A stretch of DNA of 64,000 bases from Bog-473 sp963777485 (GCA_963777485.1 CAVZQP010000002.1:62001-126000), one strand, 5' to 3'. Shown: positions 41,256 to 50,206, numbered from the stretch's first letter. Made by a program: numbers and translations. Notes: a model not told the origin generated them from the sequence alone.

Positions 41256-42590
41256 GTGCAGAGCCAGAAGGACTATGTGCTGCGGACGGCCGAGGAGCGG
41301 GGGATCCGCTTCGTCCAGTTGTGGTTTACGGACGTGCTCGGCACGCCCAAGGGGTTCAACATCACCTCGGCCGAGCTGGAGAACGCGCTCGACGAGGGGA
41401 TGACCTTCGACGGCTCCGCCATCGACGGCTTCAGCCGAGTCCAAGAGGCCGACGTCCTGGCTCGCCCTGACCCCAAGACGTTCCAGTTGCTGCCGTGGCA
41501 CCACGACGATGCGCAGGTTGCACGCGTCTTCTGCGACATCGCCAACCTCGACGGATCCCCATTCGAGGGCGACCCCCGCCACGCGCTGCGCCGCACCCTC
41601 GAGAAGGCCACCACTGCCGGCTACACGTTCTTCGCCTCTCCGGAGGTCGAGTTCTTCTACTTCGAGGACGCGGACCCCGAGCGCGGGCCAGCAGTGCTCG
41701 ACACCGGTTCGTACTTCGACCTCTCGGTGGCCGACCTGACCAGCGACCTGCGCCGGCGCTCGGTGCTGATGCTCGAGGAGATGGGTATTCCCGTCGAACA
41801 CACCCAACACGAGGACGCACGCAGCCAACACGAGATCGACCTCCGTTACACGGACGCGTTGACCATGGCCGATACGGTGATGACGACGCGGATGGTCATC
41901 AAGGAGATGGCGAGGCAGCAAGGGGTCTTCGCCTCTTTCATGCCCAAGCCGCTCGAGGGGGTACAGGGCTCGGGCATGCACACCCACCTCTCCCTCTGGG
42001 AGGGCGAGCGCAACGCCTTCGTCGACGAGAGCGACCCTTTAGGCCTCTCCGACGTGGCCCGAAAGTTCATCGCGGGGCTCTTGTACCACGCACGGGAGAT
42101 CACGGCCGTGACCAACCAGTGGGTGAACTCGTACAAGCGACTCATCGGCGGGTACGAGGCGCCTGTCCATGTCAGCTGGGCACGTAACAACCGCTCGGCG
42201 TTGGTGCGGGTGCCCGTCGTGAAGATGGGCAAGACGGAGTCGACCCGGGTCGAATACCGGGCGCCCGATAGCGCGTGTAACCCGTACCTCTCCTTCGCTG
42301 TGATCCTCGCCGCCGGCCTGCGCGGCATCTCCGAGGACTACCCGTTGCCGCCGGAGGCCGACGACAACCTGTTCACACTCACCTCGAAGGAATTGGCCAA
42401 GAAGGGCATCGAACCGCTGCCATCGAGCCTGCACGACGCGGTGAACCAAATGGAGGGTTCGGAACTGCTTGCGGAGACCCTCGGCGATCACGTCTTCGAG
42501 TGGTTCATTCGCAACAAGCGCGAAGAATGGGACGCGTACCAGGCACAGGTGACGCAGTTCGAGCTGGACCGCTACCTGCCTCTGCTCTGA
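41256..42590 (+). CDS. glnA: Glutamine synthetase, type I
   Basis: It ligates ammonia to glutamate with ATP. The N-terminal beta-grasp contains VQLWFTDVLGTPKGF and DEGMTFDGSAIDGFSR. The catalytic domain has SPEVEFFYFED, QHEDARSQHEIDLRY, PKPLEGVQGSGMHTHLSLW, HVSWARNNRSALVRVP and RVEYRAPDSACNPYL. The region that carries the adenylylated Tyr in type I-beta enzymes (NLYDLPP) reads DNLFTLTSKE here, so this is an unmodified, I-alpha-like enzyme of 444 residues. The GTG start lacks a ribosome site and may be leaderless. It is followed 5 bp later by the GlnR-like gene. Confidence 0.95.
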   Translation: MQSQKDYVLRTAEERGIRFVQLWFTDVLGTPKGFNITSAELENALDEGMTFDGSAIDGFSRVQEADVLARPDPKTFQLLPWHHDDAQVARVFCDIANLDGSPFEGDPRHALRRTLEKATTAGYTFFASPEVEFFYFEDADPERGPAVLDTGSYFDLSVADLTSDLRRRSVLMLEEMGIPVEHTQHEDARSQHEIDLRYTDALTMADTVMTTRMVIKEMARQQGVFASFMPKPLEGVQGSGMHTHLSLWEGERNAFVDESDPLGLSDVARKFIAGLLYHAREITAVTNQWVNSYKRLIGGYEAPVHVSWARNNRSALVRVPVVKMGKTESTRVEYRAPDSACNPYLSFAVILAAGLRGISEDYPLPPEADDNLFTLTSKELAKKGIEPLPSSLHDAVNQMEGSELLAETLGDHVFEWFIRNKREEWDAYQAQVTQFELDRYLPLL

Positions 42591-42595
42591 CGCCG

Positions 42596-43366
42596 ATGGA
42601 CCCACTGCTCTGCTTTCCTAACGACCTGCCTGCGGAGGTCACCCTCGCGCTCCAAAGCGCGGGCCTGGGCCATCGCTCCGTGACGGGGCCCGATGAGGTC
42701 GCCGCGCCGGGACCCGACGGGCGCACAGCCGGCTACTCAGGGGCTCTCGTGGTCACCGGCAGCGACATGACCGCGGCCGTGGCGTTCTGCCGGCACCTCC
42801 GGATGCGCGAGGTGCCACTGGCGCCGCTTCTCCTCGTCATCGGCTCCGACCAGATCGGCGATCTGCTCCTGCGCGACGACCTCTATGACGACTTCTGCGT
42901 CTTGCCGGCACGCCCCGAGGAGCTGGTGGCGCGTCTGCAGCATCTGTTCTGGCGCACCGGACAAAGCATGCGGCCCGACATCATCGAATACGGGCCTCTG
43001 ATGCTCAATCTCGAGACGTATCAAGCTGCGGTGTCAGGACGGGTGCTGGACCTGACCTATATGGAGTACGAGCTCTTGCGCTTCCTGGCGGGCCATCCGG
43101 CGAAGGTGTTCACCCGCGAGACGCTGCTCAGCCGGGTATGGGGGTACGAGTACTACGGCGGCGCACGGACCGTCGACGTCCACATCCGGCGGCTGCGGGC
43201 CAAGCTCGGTGAGGAGCACGCGCACCTGATCCAGACGGTGCGCTCGGTCGGCTACCGCTTCGGCCAAGTGGCCTGGCACCCGGGCGTCTCCCAAAGGAAC
43301 GGTACCGGCACGATGGACGCGCCTTCCGGGGCCCCAGCGTCGTCGTCTCAGGCCACCGGCGCGTAG
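42596..43366 (+). CDS. GlnR-like orphan response regulator (OmpR-type winged helix)
   Basis: The N-terminal 120 residues form an atypical receiver without a clear phospho-acceptor triad (GALVVTGSDMTAAVAFCRHL, LLLVIGSDQIGDLL). The C-terminal DNA-binding domain, TYMEYELLRFLAGHPAKVFT then WGYEYYGGARTVDVHIRRLR and TVRSVGYRFG, is very close to GlnR. GlnR is the actinobacterial nitrogen regulator that activates glnA and ammonium uptake without phosphorylation. The position 5 bp after glnA supports the call, though MtrA/RegX3-like relatives cannot be excluded. Its last 19 bp overlap the convergent ridA-like gene. Confidence 0.8.
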   Translation: MDPLLCFPNDLPAEVTLALQSAGLGHRSVTGPDEVAAPGPDGRTAGYSGALVVTGSDMTAAVAFCRHLRMREVPLAPLLLVIGSDQIGDLLLRDDLYDDFCVLPARPEELVARLQHLFWRTGQSMRPDIIEYGPLMLNLETYQAAVSGRVLDLTYMEYELLRFLAGHPAKVFTRETLLSRVWGYEYYGGARTVDVHIRRLRAKLGEEHAHLIQTVRSVGYRFGQVAWHPGVSQRNGTGTMDAPSGAPASSSQATGA

Positions 43367-43716
43367 GCCCAAGCCTCGACCTCGACCTGCGCTCCGATCG
43401 GGAGCGCGGCCACGGCGACGGCCGAGCGCGTGGGACGGTCGTCGGTGAAGTACTCGACCCACACCTCGTTCACTGCCGCGAAGTCACTCATGTCGGCCAG
43501 GTAGAGCGTTGTCTTGACGACGTCGGCCAGGGTCGCGCCCTCGATGGCGAGTACCTCGGCCACGTTCTGCAGAGCCTGGCGCAGCTGGGGCACCGTGCCG
43601 CCGGGCACCAACTTGGTTTTTCCGTCTTCGTCGGTGGCGATCCCGACCTGGCCAGACGTAATGACCCAATCGCCGACACGGCGCACCGGTGTATACGGAC
43701 CGACCGCTGGGCTCAT
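43348..43716 (-). CDS. RidA family protein
   Basis: This small trimeric enzyme family hydrolyses reactive enamine/imine intermediates. VGPYTPVRRVGDWVITSGQV, then VPQLRQALQNVAEVLAIEGA, VVKTTLYLADMSDFAAVNEV and PTRSAVAVAALPIGAQVEVE follow the YjgF/RidA pattern, including the catalytic Arg in RSAVAV. GAGGAGG precedes the ATG at 43716. The start overlaps the stop of the molybdoenzyme-like gene (ATGA). A RidA gene (Rv3678c) also lies in the mycobacterial cluster that this region resembles. Confidence 0.9.
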   Translation of the reverse strand: MSPAVGPYTPVRRVGDWVITSGQVGIATDEDGKTKLVPGGTVPQLRQALQNVAEVLAIEGATLADVVKTTLYLADMSDFAAVNEVWVEYFTDDRPTRSAVAVAALPIGAQVEVEAWAYAPVA

Positions 43717-45449
43717 GCCTCCTCCTCTCGACCGCTCGATGGTGCCACGTCGCGCACGGGCGCCCGGGCTGCGGCACGACGGGTGGGCCACTCGGCAGGC
43801 AGACCCTCGGCGATCCAGGCTGCGGCGAGCGTGGCGACGAGCACGGCGTCGGATCCGTTGACCGGCCAGCCGTCGTCCTCGTGCAGCCTCACGACCACCT
43901 CGGGCACGTCGCGGGCGGCGAGGATGCCGAAGGAGCGGATCGTCAGGTCGACGGGCTCGCCTGTCTCGTCGACCGCGATGCCCTCGCTCCACACCATTCC
44001 CAATGCCTGATGGACCGCGCCCAACGCGTAGGAGCGCAAGGTCACCGGGCACAGGATCTCACCCGCCCAGACGTCCACCTCGACGTAGCTCCTGCCCCCG
44101 TCGCGGTCTTCGGGATGCACTTCGACGATGGCGCGTCCACCCCCAGGCACGGTGACATCGGCCCGGCCGGTGCCGACGGTCAGCATCGGTCGCGCGTTGT
44201 GCGGCGCGTCGGGACCCTCGGGCCGGGCCCGCAGCGCGTGCAGCGCTGCCAATACCTCGGCCCACCCCGCACCACGCAGTTCGGGCCCGACGACCGGACC
44301 CGCGATGTTGACGACCTCGACCTGGATACCGGGCGCCACTGCCTGCACCTGTTCCGTCAGCGCGGTGAGATCGGACGAGCCCGGGGTGCACCCGATCCGG
44401 ACGACTCCGGTGCCGTCGTTACGTAGCGCGAGACCGAGCGGCGGGCGCTTGGGTCCCCTGCGCACGACGTCCTCGCGGCGCCACAGCACGCGTACGGGTT
44501 GGCCGTTCTCGTCGGCGAGGGACCGGGCCCGAGCGGGGACCGGGCTGTGCCGCTTTCCGCCGAATGCCCCTCCGTTGGCCAGGGGTGAGGCGGGTTGATC
44601 GCCGGGGCGACACCAGCTGGCGTCGGGTTCGACGTAGGCGGGCTCCACCCAGGTGGTCGCCAAGGTCAGGGACCACTCGCCGTCGGCAGGGGTGACCGGA
44701 TGCGACAGCGACACCGTGCTGTTGCGGCCCTGTCGGCCGATCCCTTCCCGCGCCGCGCGGATGTCGGGGGCCAGCGGAGCATCAGCGCCGAGCTGTAGGA
44801 GCGCGTCAACCGGCGCGGTGTCGTCAGCGAAGCCGCCACCGCCCAGGACGACGTCGGTTCCCGAGGATTGAAAGGCTGGCCCCTCGAGCTGAGCCCGCCA
44901 ACCGGCCAGGAGCTGGTCACGGGTCGGGCTCCCGCCGGTCTCGCTCGCGTCGCCCAACACATCCATCGCTGCCTCGACGATCGACTGCCAGCCCGTGCAG
45001 CGACAGAGGTGCGCCCGCAGTCCGGCCTCGATGTCGCGCCTGAGCTCCATGGGCGAGCTGTGCTTCGCCCGCCCGTGGCCTCCGGCACCTTCCGTTTCCA
45101 GCGCAGCGAGGCGCATGACGATGCCTGGCGTACAAAATCCACACTGGCTGGCGCCGCGCGCGACGAAGGCGTCCGCCCACCGGTCGCGTTGGTCGTGAAC
45201 GAGCCCCTCGAGCGTCGTGACCTCTCGTCCCCTGATCCGCCGGATAGGGGTGACACAGGCGACCCGGGGGGCACCGTCGACCCAGACGGTGCAGCAGCCA
45301 CACTGCCCCTGCGGGCTGCACCCGTCCTTCACCGAATGGCAGTGGAGCTCTTCGCGCAACGCGTCGAGCAGTGTGATCCCGTCGTCCACGCTGACCAGCT
45401 CGCCGTTGAGAACGAACGGGACGCGCGTTGGTGCGTCACCTGCGGCCAC
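43713..45449 (-). CDS. Compact xanthine-dehydrogenase-family fusion ([2Fe-2S] plus shortened Mo-binding part)
   Basis: The N-terminal plant-type [2Fe-2S] domain (CSPQGQCGCCTVWVDG) and helical [2Fe-2S] domain (QCGFCTPGIVM and HLCRCTGWQS) together match the small subunit of xanthine dehydrogenase/CO dehydrogenase enzymes. From about residue 190 comes a molybdopterin-subunit-like part with LANGGAFGGK and VRVLWRREDVVRRGPKRPPL. That part is only about 390 residues, roughly half the usual large subunit, and there is no FAD subunit nearby. It may be a streamlined or partner-dependent oxidoreductase, or non-catalytic. The GTG at 45449 is the only sensible start after the upstream gene; its ribosome site is poor. 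Confidence 0.75.
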   Translation of the reverse strand: MAAGDAPTRVPFVLNGELVSVDDGITLLDALREELHCHSVKDGCSPQGQCGCCTVWVDGAPRVACVTPIRRIRGREVTTLEGLVHDQRDRWADAFVARGASQCGFCTPGIVMRLAALETEGAGGHGRAKHSSPMELRRDIEAGLRAHLCRCTGWQSIVEAAMDVLGDASETGGSPTRDQLLAGWRAQLEGPAFQSSGTDVVLGGGGFADDTAPVDALLQLGADAPLAPDIRAAREGIGRQGRNSTVSLSHPVTPADGEWSLTLATTWVEPAYVEPDASWCRPGDQPASPLANGGAFGGKRHSPVPARARSLADENGQPVRVLWRREDVVRRGPKRPPLGLALRNDGTGVVRIGCTPGSSDLTALTEQVQAVAPGIQVEVVNIAGPVVGPELRGAGWAEVLAALHALRARPEGPDAPHNARPMLTVGTGRADVTVPGGGRAIVEVHPEDRDGGRSYVEVDVWAGEILCPVTLRSYALGAVHQALGMVWSEGIAVDETGEPVDLTIRSFGILAARDVPEVVVRLHEDDGWPVNGSDAVLVATLAAAWIAEGLPAEWPTRRAAARAPVRDVAPSSGREEEA

Positions 45450-45516
45450 GGCCGCGTCGGGAATGCGTTCGGGGGAGGTGCTGCTCAGGGTGCCGGCTGC
45501 CCGGAAGCGCCGCGGC

Positions 45517-45882
45517 TCAGCTGAAGGAGGAGCCGCAACCGCAAGTGCGGGTCGCGTTGGGGTTGCTGATGTGGAACCCCGCACCCTGGAGCCCGTCGCT
45601 GAAGTCGAGGGTCGAACCGGTGAGGAGCTCGGCGCTGGCGGCATCCACAACGACCTTCACCGCGCCGAACTCGCGCACGACGTCGTCCGCCATGACCTCG
45701 GTGTCGAAGAACATCTCGTAGCTGTAGCCAGAGCACCCGCCGGGCTTCACCGCGACACGGAGCGCCAGGTTGTCGCCCTCTTCCTGGGCGAGCAGTTCCG
45801 CCACCTTCGTGGTCGCGGTGTCGCTGAGGGTCACCGGGGCCGGCTTCTGCCCGATGTTGACGGAAGTCGAGATCGTCGTCAC
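45517..45882 (-). CDS. A-type iron-sulfur carrier (HesB/IscA/ErpA family)
   Basis: It delivers Fe-S clusters to apoproteins. The conserved cysteines occur in KPGGCSGYSYEMFFD and TRTCGCGSSFS, with the usual spacing, and FSDGLQGAGFHISNPNA precedes the CxC. The GTG at 45882 follows AGGAGG by 5 bp. The 121 residues match the family. It is divergent from the Mrp-type Fe-S carrier ATPase and lies 67 bp ahead of the Fe-S molybdoenzyme-like gene, which is consistent with cluster delivery. Confidence 0.93.
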   Translation of the reverse strand: MTTISTSVNIGQKPAPVTLSDTATTKVAELLAQEEGDNLALRVAVKPGGCSGYSYEMFFDTEVMADDVVREFGAVKVVVDAASAELLTGSTLDFSDGLQGAGFHISNPNATRTCGCGSSFS

Positions 45883-46022
45883 TGAATCCTCCTCGTCGCT
45901 TGGGCTCCCAGATGGCCAGCCGCTCGCGGCGCCAACTGCGTCGCCGGACGTCTTTATGTTACCGGCGGAGATCAGGTGCCATAACCCCACGCCTCGAGGA
46001 CCGGAAATCCACCTCACCCAGG

Positions 46023-46028
46023 TAGAAT
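46023..46028 (+). promoter_or_regulatory. -10 element of a probable leaderless mrp promoter
   Basis: TAGAAT ends 8 bp before the mrp ATG, and no Shine-Dalgarno sequence is present in between. This spacing places transcription start at or next to the ATG, a common arrangement in Actinobacteria. A clear -35 is not visible. Confidence 0.45.
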
Positions 46029-46036
46029 TCAGCGCA

Positions 46037-47239
46037 ATGGCCGACCCAGCCAACCCGACGACGTCGTCGGAGCCGCCGAATTCCGACACGCGTGCCGACG
46101 AGGTGCGCGAGCGCCTGCGCGCCGTCGTGGACCCCGAGCTCGGCGACACGATCGTCGACCTCGGCATGGTACGGGACATCGCCATCGATGGCGCCGAGGT
46201 CACCGTCGGGGTGGCGCTGACGATTGCGGCGTGCCCGCTACGCAACCAGATCGAGAAAGACGTCGTCAGCCACGTCCAGTCGCTCGACTGGGTGCAGGCG
46301 GTCCGGGTCGAGGTGGCCACCATGGACGCAGACGAGCGGGCCGCCGTGATGGCGCGAGCTCGGTGGAAGGCGCGGGAGGACGCGCCCGAGACAGCCGTCC
46401 CGGCCGACGCCCGGGTGCTCGCCATCGCGTCGGGCAAGGGAGGCGTCGGCAAGTCGTCGGTGGCCGTGAACCTGGCCGTGGCGCTGGCGGCCCGGGGCTT
46501 GACCGTCGGCGTCCTCGACGCCGACATCTGGGGCTTCTCCGTCCCACGGTTGCTCGGTATGGAGGGTGGCGTCGAAGCGCGACAGGGGAAGATGGTGCCC
46601 TTGGAACGACGGGTGGGTGCGGGCACCCTGCGCGTGCTGTCGATGGGGTTCCTGGCCGACGAAGAGCAGGCGATCATGTGGCGCGGGCTCGTCCTCAACC
46701 GTGCCGTCCAGCAGTTCCTGCAGGACGCGCACTGGGGAGACCTCGATTACCTCCTCATCGACCTACCTCCGGGCACCGGTGACATCCAGATGGGTCTGGC
46801 CCGTCTGCTGCCGCGGACGGAACTGCTCGTCGTCACGACACCGCCGGTCGCCGCACAGAAGGTGGCCGCCCGGGCCGCCGACATGGCCAAGCGGGGCTAC
46901 CTGCGGGTCGCCGGGGTCATCGAGAACATGAGCGACTTCACCTGCGAGCACGGAACGACGTACGCGTTGTTCGGCTCCGGCGGTGGTGAACGTCTGGCCC
47001 ACCAGCTCGGTGTGCCGCTCGTGGGCTCCATCCCGCTGCATCCCGACCTGGCCGCGGGTGGCGACGCCGGTGTGCCCGTCGCACTGGCCGAAGACGGCGA
47101 GCTGGCGACCGTCTTCGCCGACATGGCCCGGGTCGTCGCCGAAGATGTGGCGCCGCTGATCCAGGCCGAGGGCTGCACCGCCCGCATGCTCGAACGCGTC
47201 GAAGCGGCCGTGGCGCAGGGAGAAGCCGAGGCCGGCTGA
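46037..47239 (+). CDS. mrp: Mrp/ApbC-type iron-sulfur carrier P-loop ATPase
   Basis: The N-terminal MIP18/DUF59 domain (LRAVVDPELGDTIVDLGMVR) is fused to a ParA-like ATPase with deviant Walker A ASGKGGVGKSSVAVNLAVAL, DADIWGFSVPRLLG and LLIDLPPGTGDIQM. Mrp proteins bind and transfer [4Fe-4S] clusters. The CxxC usually near the C-terminus is replaced by a lone Cys in SDFTCEHGTTYALFGSGGGE, as in several actinobacterial members. The ATG at 46037 follows the -10 by 8 bp. The gene is divergent from the A-type carrier, with which it shares a short control region. Confidence 0.93.
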   Translation: MADPANPTTSSEPPNSDTRADEVRERLRAVVDPELGDTIVDLGMVRDIAIDGAEVTVGVALTIAACPLRNQIEKDVVSHVQSLDWVQAVRVEVATMDADERAAVMARARWKAREDAPETAVPADARVLAIASGKGGVGKSSVAVNLAVALAARGLTVGVLDADIWGFSVPRLLGMEGGVEARQGKMVPLERRVGAGTLRVLSMGFLADEEQAIMWRGLVLNRAVQQFLQDAHWGDLDYLLIDLPPGTGDIQMGLARLLPRTELLVVTTPPVAAQKVAARAADMAKRGYLRVAGVIENMSDFTCEHGTTYALFGSGGGERLAHQLGVPLVGSIPLHPDLAAGGDAGVPVALAEDGELATVFADMARVVAEDVAPLIQAEGCTARMLERVEAAVAQGEAEAG

Positions 47240-47246
47240 CGAGCGG

Positions 47247-48152
47247 TCAAGCCGCCCAGCGGCTCTCGATCGTGTCCTGACCCACGTCAGATCCGACCAG
47301 CGTCGCTCTGTCCTCTTGGGCGAGCGCGCGCAGATGGGCCCACAGGGAGAATCGCGCGACGGGGAGCTGTTGCTCGGTGACGTCGCCGTAGACCTCTGCG
47401 AGGAGCTCGTCGACCGTGCCCGCTCCACGGCGCGTCAAGGCGTCCGCCACCAGCTCGTGACGGCCGAGACGATGGGCGACGAGGGCGTCGATCACGTCGG
47501 GAACGTGATCCATGAGGCGGCCGTGCCCGGGGCCGAGAGTTCGGATCGCAGGCTTCTCGTCGCGCACACGGGCGAGGCTGTCGAGGTACTGGTGCAGGTC
47601 GCCGTCGGGCGGGCGGATGACAACGGTGGAGCCGTACATCACATGGTCCCCGGTCAGCAGCAACGCATGCTCCTCCACCAGCCAGCAGAGGTGGTCGGAA
47701 GCGTGGCCCGGCGTGTGCAGCGCACGCAAGGTGAGCGTCGACGGCGCGGCGGGTCCGGAACGCAGCGGCACGGAGAGGAGCCAGCCCTCGCCCACGCACT
47801 CGTCGGGCGCAAAGGTCTCGGCCGGGGCGAAGCCGACAACCTCGGCGCTGGTCGCGGCCGCGAGGACGGCGGCGCCGGGTGCGTGGTCGATGTGGGTGTG
47901 CGTCACAACGATCTTGCGGACCGGTCCGAGGGGAGCGGCTGCGGAGATGATGGCCTCGGTGTGGGCGGGATCGGCCGGGCCCGGATCGACGACGACCGGC
48001 TCGACGTCGCCGACCAAGTAGGTGTTCGTACCCGGCCCGGTCATGAGTCCCGGGTTGGGCGCGGTGAGGCGGCGGACGCCGGGTGCCACGTCGTCAACCC
48101 GGCCGGGCTCGGGAGCAGGGCCGATGCCGAAGTCGGGCACGCCAGGGATCAC
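47247..48152 (-). CDS. MBL-fold metallo-hydrolase (Rv3677c-like)
   Basis: Metal ligands are visible in KIVVTHTHIDHAPGAAVLAA (HxHxDH), LRALHTPGHASDHLCWLVE and HALLLTGDHVMYGSTVV. A winged-helix-like tail (ALTRRGAGTVDELLAEVYGD) is typical of the LACTB2/glyoxalase-II-like subgroup. It is cytoplasmic; the substrate is unknown, and the family includes thioesterases and RNases. The start overlaps the NUDIX stop (ATGA). The 301 residues are complete. Confidence 0.9.
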   Translation of the reverse strand: MIPGVPDFGIGPAPEPGRVDDVAPGVRRLTAPNPGLMTGPGTNTYLVGDVEPVVVDPGPADPAHTEAIISAAAPLGPVRKIVVTHTHIDHAPGAAVLAAATSAEVVGFAPAETFAPDECVGEGWLLSVPLRSGPAAPSTLTLRALHTPGHASDHLCWLVEEHALLLTGDHVMYGSTVVIRPPDGDLHQYLDSLARVRDEKPAIRTLGPGHGRLMDHVPDVIDALVAHRLGRHELVADALTRRGAGTVDELLAEVYGDVTEQQLPVARFSLWAHLRALAQEDRATLVGSDVGQDTIESRWAA

Positions 48153-49102
48153 GTGCCGCCCGGCCGCGGGCCCGGTGCAGCGTCCGGACCCTCCTCGTTG
48201 GCCTGCATGGAGACCGCGCGCACCGCAGCGTTGAAGTCGCCGAGCGCGGCGGAGCCGCCGGGGTCGGGCACTGGTGCGCGGTCATAGGCGGGGTCGCCGG
48301 GCAGCACGATGCGCATGCCGTTGCCGTCGGGCACCACCCGCGGCTCGATGGCCGGCACCGAGCTCGAGGCGGCGGCCGCCGCGTCGAGCAGCTCGATGCT
48401 CGTGGAGAAGCGGCCGATGGCTTGGAGGTTCCTGATGGTCGGGAAGATGATCTCGATCTCGCCCGATCGGTGACGAGCGAGGGCGTCCTGGGGGGTGATC
48501 CAGACCTCGGCGATGGTCTCGCCGGCGTCGTGTGCGGCGATCTGTCCGGGTGGCGCGGCCGCCACGAAGAAGCGGGTGTCGTAGCGGCGGGGCGCGCCGC
48601 GGGGCGTGATCCAGTGGGCGAAGTAGTGGATGTCGCCGACAGCGAGGCGCAGGCGTTCGTCGAGGCACAGGTCGAGGAAGCGGCGCGTGCCCGCGTTGAC
48701 CGCGGCGCGCTCGGCGACGAAGCGGGCCTCCTCCTCGGGGTCGCCGGCCAGGAGGTCCGGCCCACCCTCCCGTCGGGCGAGCAGGAGCCCGGCCTCCTCG
48801 AACGTCTCGCGGACGACGGCGACCCAGTAGGCCAGCCCGCCGCGGGCGAAGCCGAGCAACGCGCTGGCTCCGGCGTCGGTGCGACCGGCGCAGATGGCCT
48901 CGGCCTCGGCCCCGCCGTCGAGCGGGTCGACCGCGCCGCCGGGGAAGACGTAGGCGCCGCCGACGAAGTCGGAGCGCAAATTGCGCCGGACCATCAGCAC
49001 CTCGAGCGCGTTCTCGCCGCCGGACGCCGGAGCGTCGCGCACCAGCATGACGGTGGCGGCCGGGCGGATCTCGACTTCGCCGGGAGGGACCGGTGTAGGC
49101 AC
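48149..49102 (-). CDS. NUDIX hydrolase
   Basis: The Nudix box is split by an insert of about 30 residues: GGAYVFPGGAVDPLDGG, then VAVVRETFEEAGLLLARREG (REx2EExGL). This arrangement is found in the NUDT7/19-like and Rv3672c-like groups, which act on CoA or nucleotide diphosphate derivatives. The GTG at 49102 begins MPTPVPPGEVEIRPAATVML; upstream sequence in frame is unlikely. No Shine-Dalgarno sequence is seen. It is coupled to the downstream MBL gene and divergent from the DUF929 protein. Confidence 0.88.
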   Translation of the reverse strand: MPTPVPPGEVEIRPAATVMLVRDAPASGGENALEVLMVRRNLRSDFVGGAYVFPGGAVDPLDGGAEAEAICAGRTDAGASALLGFARGGLAYWVAVVRETFEEAGLLLARREGGPDLLAGDPEEEARFVAERAAVNAGTRRFLDLCLDERLRLAVGDIHYFAHWITPRGAPRRYDTRFFVAAAPPGQIAAHDAGETIAEVWITPQDALARHRSGEIEIIFPTIRNLQAIGRFSTSIELLDAAAAASSSVPAIEPRVVPDGNGMRIVLPGDPAYDRAPVPDPGGSAALGDFNAAVRAVSMQANEEGPDAAPGPRPGGT

Positions 49103-49174
49103 GCCATGAGGGTACCGGCGGTACGAGGCGGCGCCCCGGAACGGGGGCACCCCTTCGCTAACCTGACCCAACCC

Positions 49175-50116
49175 ATGAGCAGCACGGATTTCGAGCACGC
49201 GCCGGTGACGCCGCCCGAAGCCGGGCCGGAGCCCTCCTCTGGGGGACGCCGGGTGCCGCGCCGCTACGTGGCCTTCGGGGTGATCATCGTGGCGATCGCT
49301 TTGCTCGGGACCCTGGTGCTCGTGCGCGACAACTACTCGCCCCCGAGCTCGCCGACCACCGAGACGTTCAACCCGGCCCCCTCGTCGCTGGTGGACACGG
49401 TCGCCTCGGTGCCCAGATCGGTCTTCGACACCGTGGGGGTCACCTCACCGGACAGCCCGGTGACGCCGTTGCGGCCTACGGCGACGACAAAGAGCGGCAC
49501 CGCCCCGATGTGGCGGGCGGAAGTGAACGGCGGGGCGCCGGAGCCGGTCGTCTTCTTCTACGGCGCCGAGTTCGCCCCCTACGCCGCCGCCCAGCGCTGG
49601 CCGCTCGTGCTGGCACTGTCGCGCTTCGGGACGTTCCGCCGGATCGGGCTCGCGCAGTCGAGCACGACGGCGGCGTTCGCCAACGTCTCGACGTTCACGT
49701 TCTACGACACGTACTACTCGAGCAAGTACGTCATCCTCGAGTCGATCGAGCGCTACGGCTCGCTGAACCCGACGGGGGCGAAGTACCTGAGCCTGCAGAT
49801 CCCGGACCAGCGCCAGCGCGCGGCGATCGCCAACTACGCATCGAGCCCTACGACGTTCCCCTTGCTCGACGTGGGCAACCGGTGGGTCCTGAACGGCGCC
49901 AGCATCACCCCGAGCGTCCTGATGGGCCTGTCCCAGGACCAGATCGCCGGGGACCTGAGCTCGGTGGCAAGCCCGTTGACCCAGGCCATCGTCTCGGCGG
50001 CGAACGAGATCACCGCGTCGATCTGCGCGGTGGACGGGCAGCAGCCGGGGAGCGTGTGCGACAGCCGCGGAGTGCTGGCGGCGGATCAAGCGCTGGGGAT
50101 CACGCCGCGGACGTAG
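49175..50116 (+). CDS. DUF929-like membrane protein with the redox cysteines replaced
   Basis: A short cytoplasmic N-terminus precedes one TM (RYVAFGVIIVAIALLGTLVLV), a Ser/Pro/Thr linker, and a thioredoxin-like DUF929 domain (VVFFYGAEFAPYAAAQRWPLVLALSRFGTF). Family members usually have CPxC in GAEFCPxCAAxRW; here both are Ala, so thiol redox chemistry at that site is lost. Two other cysteines occur at the C-terminus (ICAVDGQQPGSVC). The ATG follows TAACCT by 12 bp, again suggesting a leaderless transcript. It is probably an extracytoplasmic binding or scaffold protein. Confidence 0.85.
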   Translation: MSSTDFEHAPVTPPEAGPEPSSGGRRVPRRYVAFGVIIVAIALLGTLVLVRDNYSPPSSPTTETFNPAPSSLVDTVASVPRSVFDTVGVTSPDSPVTPLRPTATTKSGTAPMWRAEVNGGAPEPVVFFYGAEFAPYAAAQRWPLVLALSRFGTFRRIGLAQSSTTAAFANVSTFTFYDTYYSSKYVILESIERYGSLNPTGAKYLSLQIPDQRQRAAIANYASSPTTFPLLDVGNRWVLNGASITPSVLMGLSQDQIAGDLSSVASPLTQAIVSAANEITASICAVDGQQPGSVCDSRGVLAADQALGITPRT

Positions 50117-50206
50117 GGGCGCGGCGGCGTGACGATCTGGGGACGGCGGGGCGGGGGTCGGTGTTCCGGTTGGGCTGGGGCTGGGCGCGTGTCCGTAGCG
50201 GCGGAC

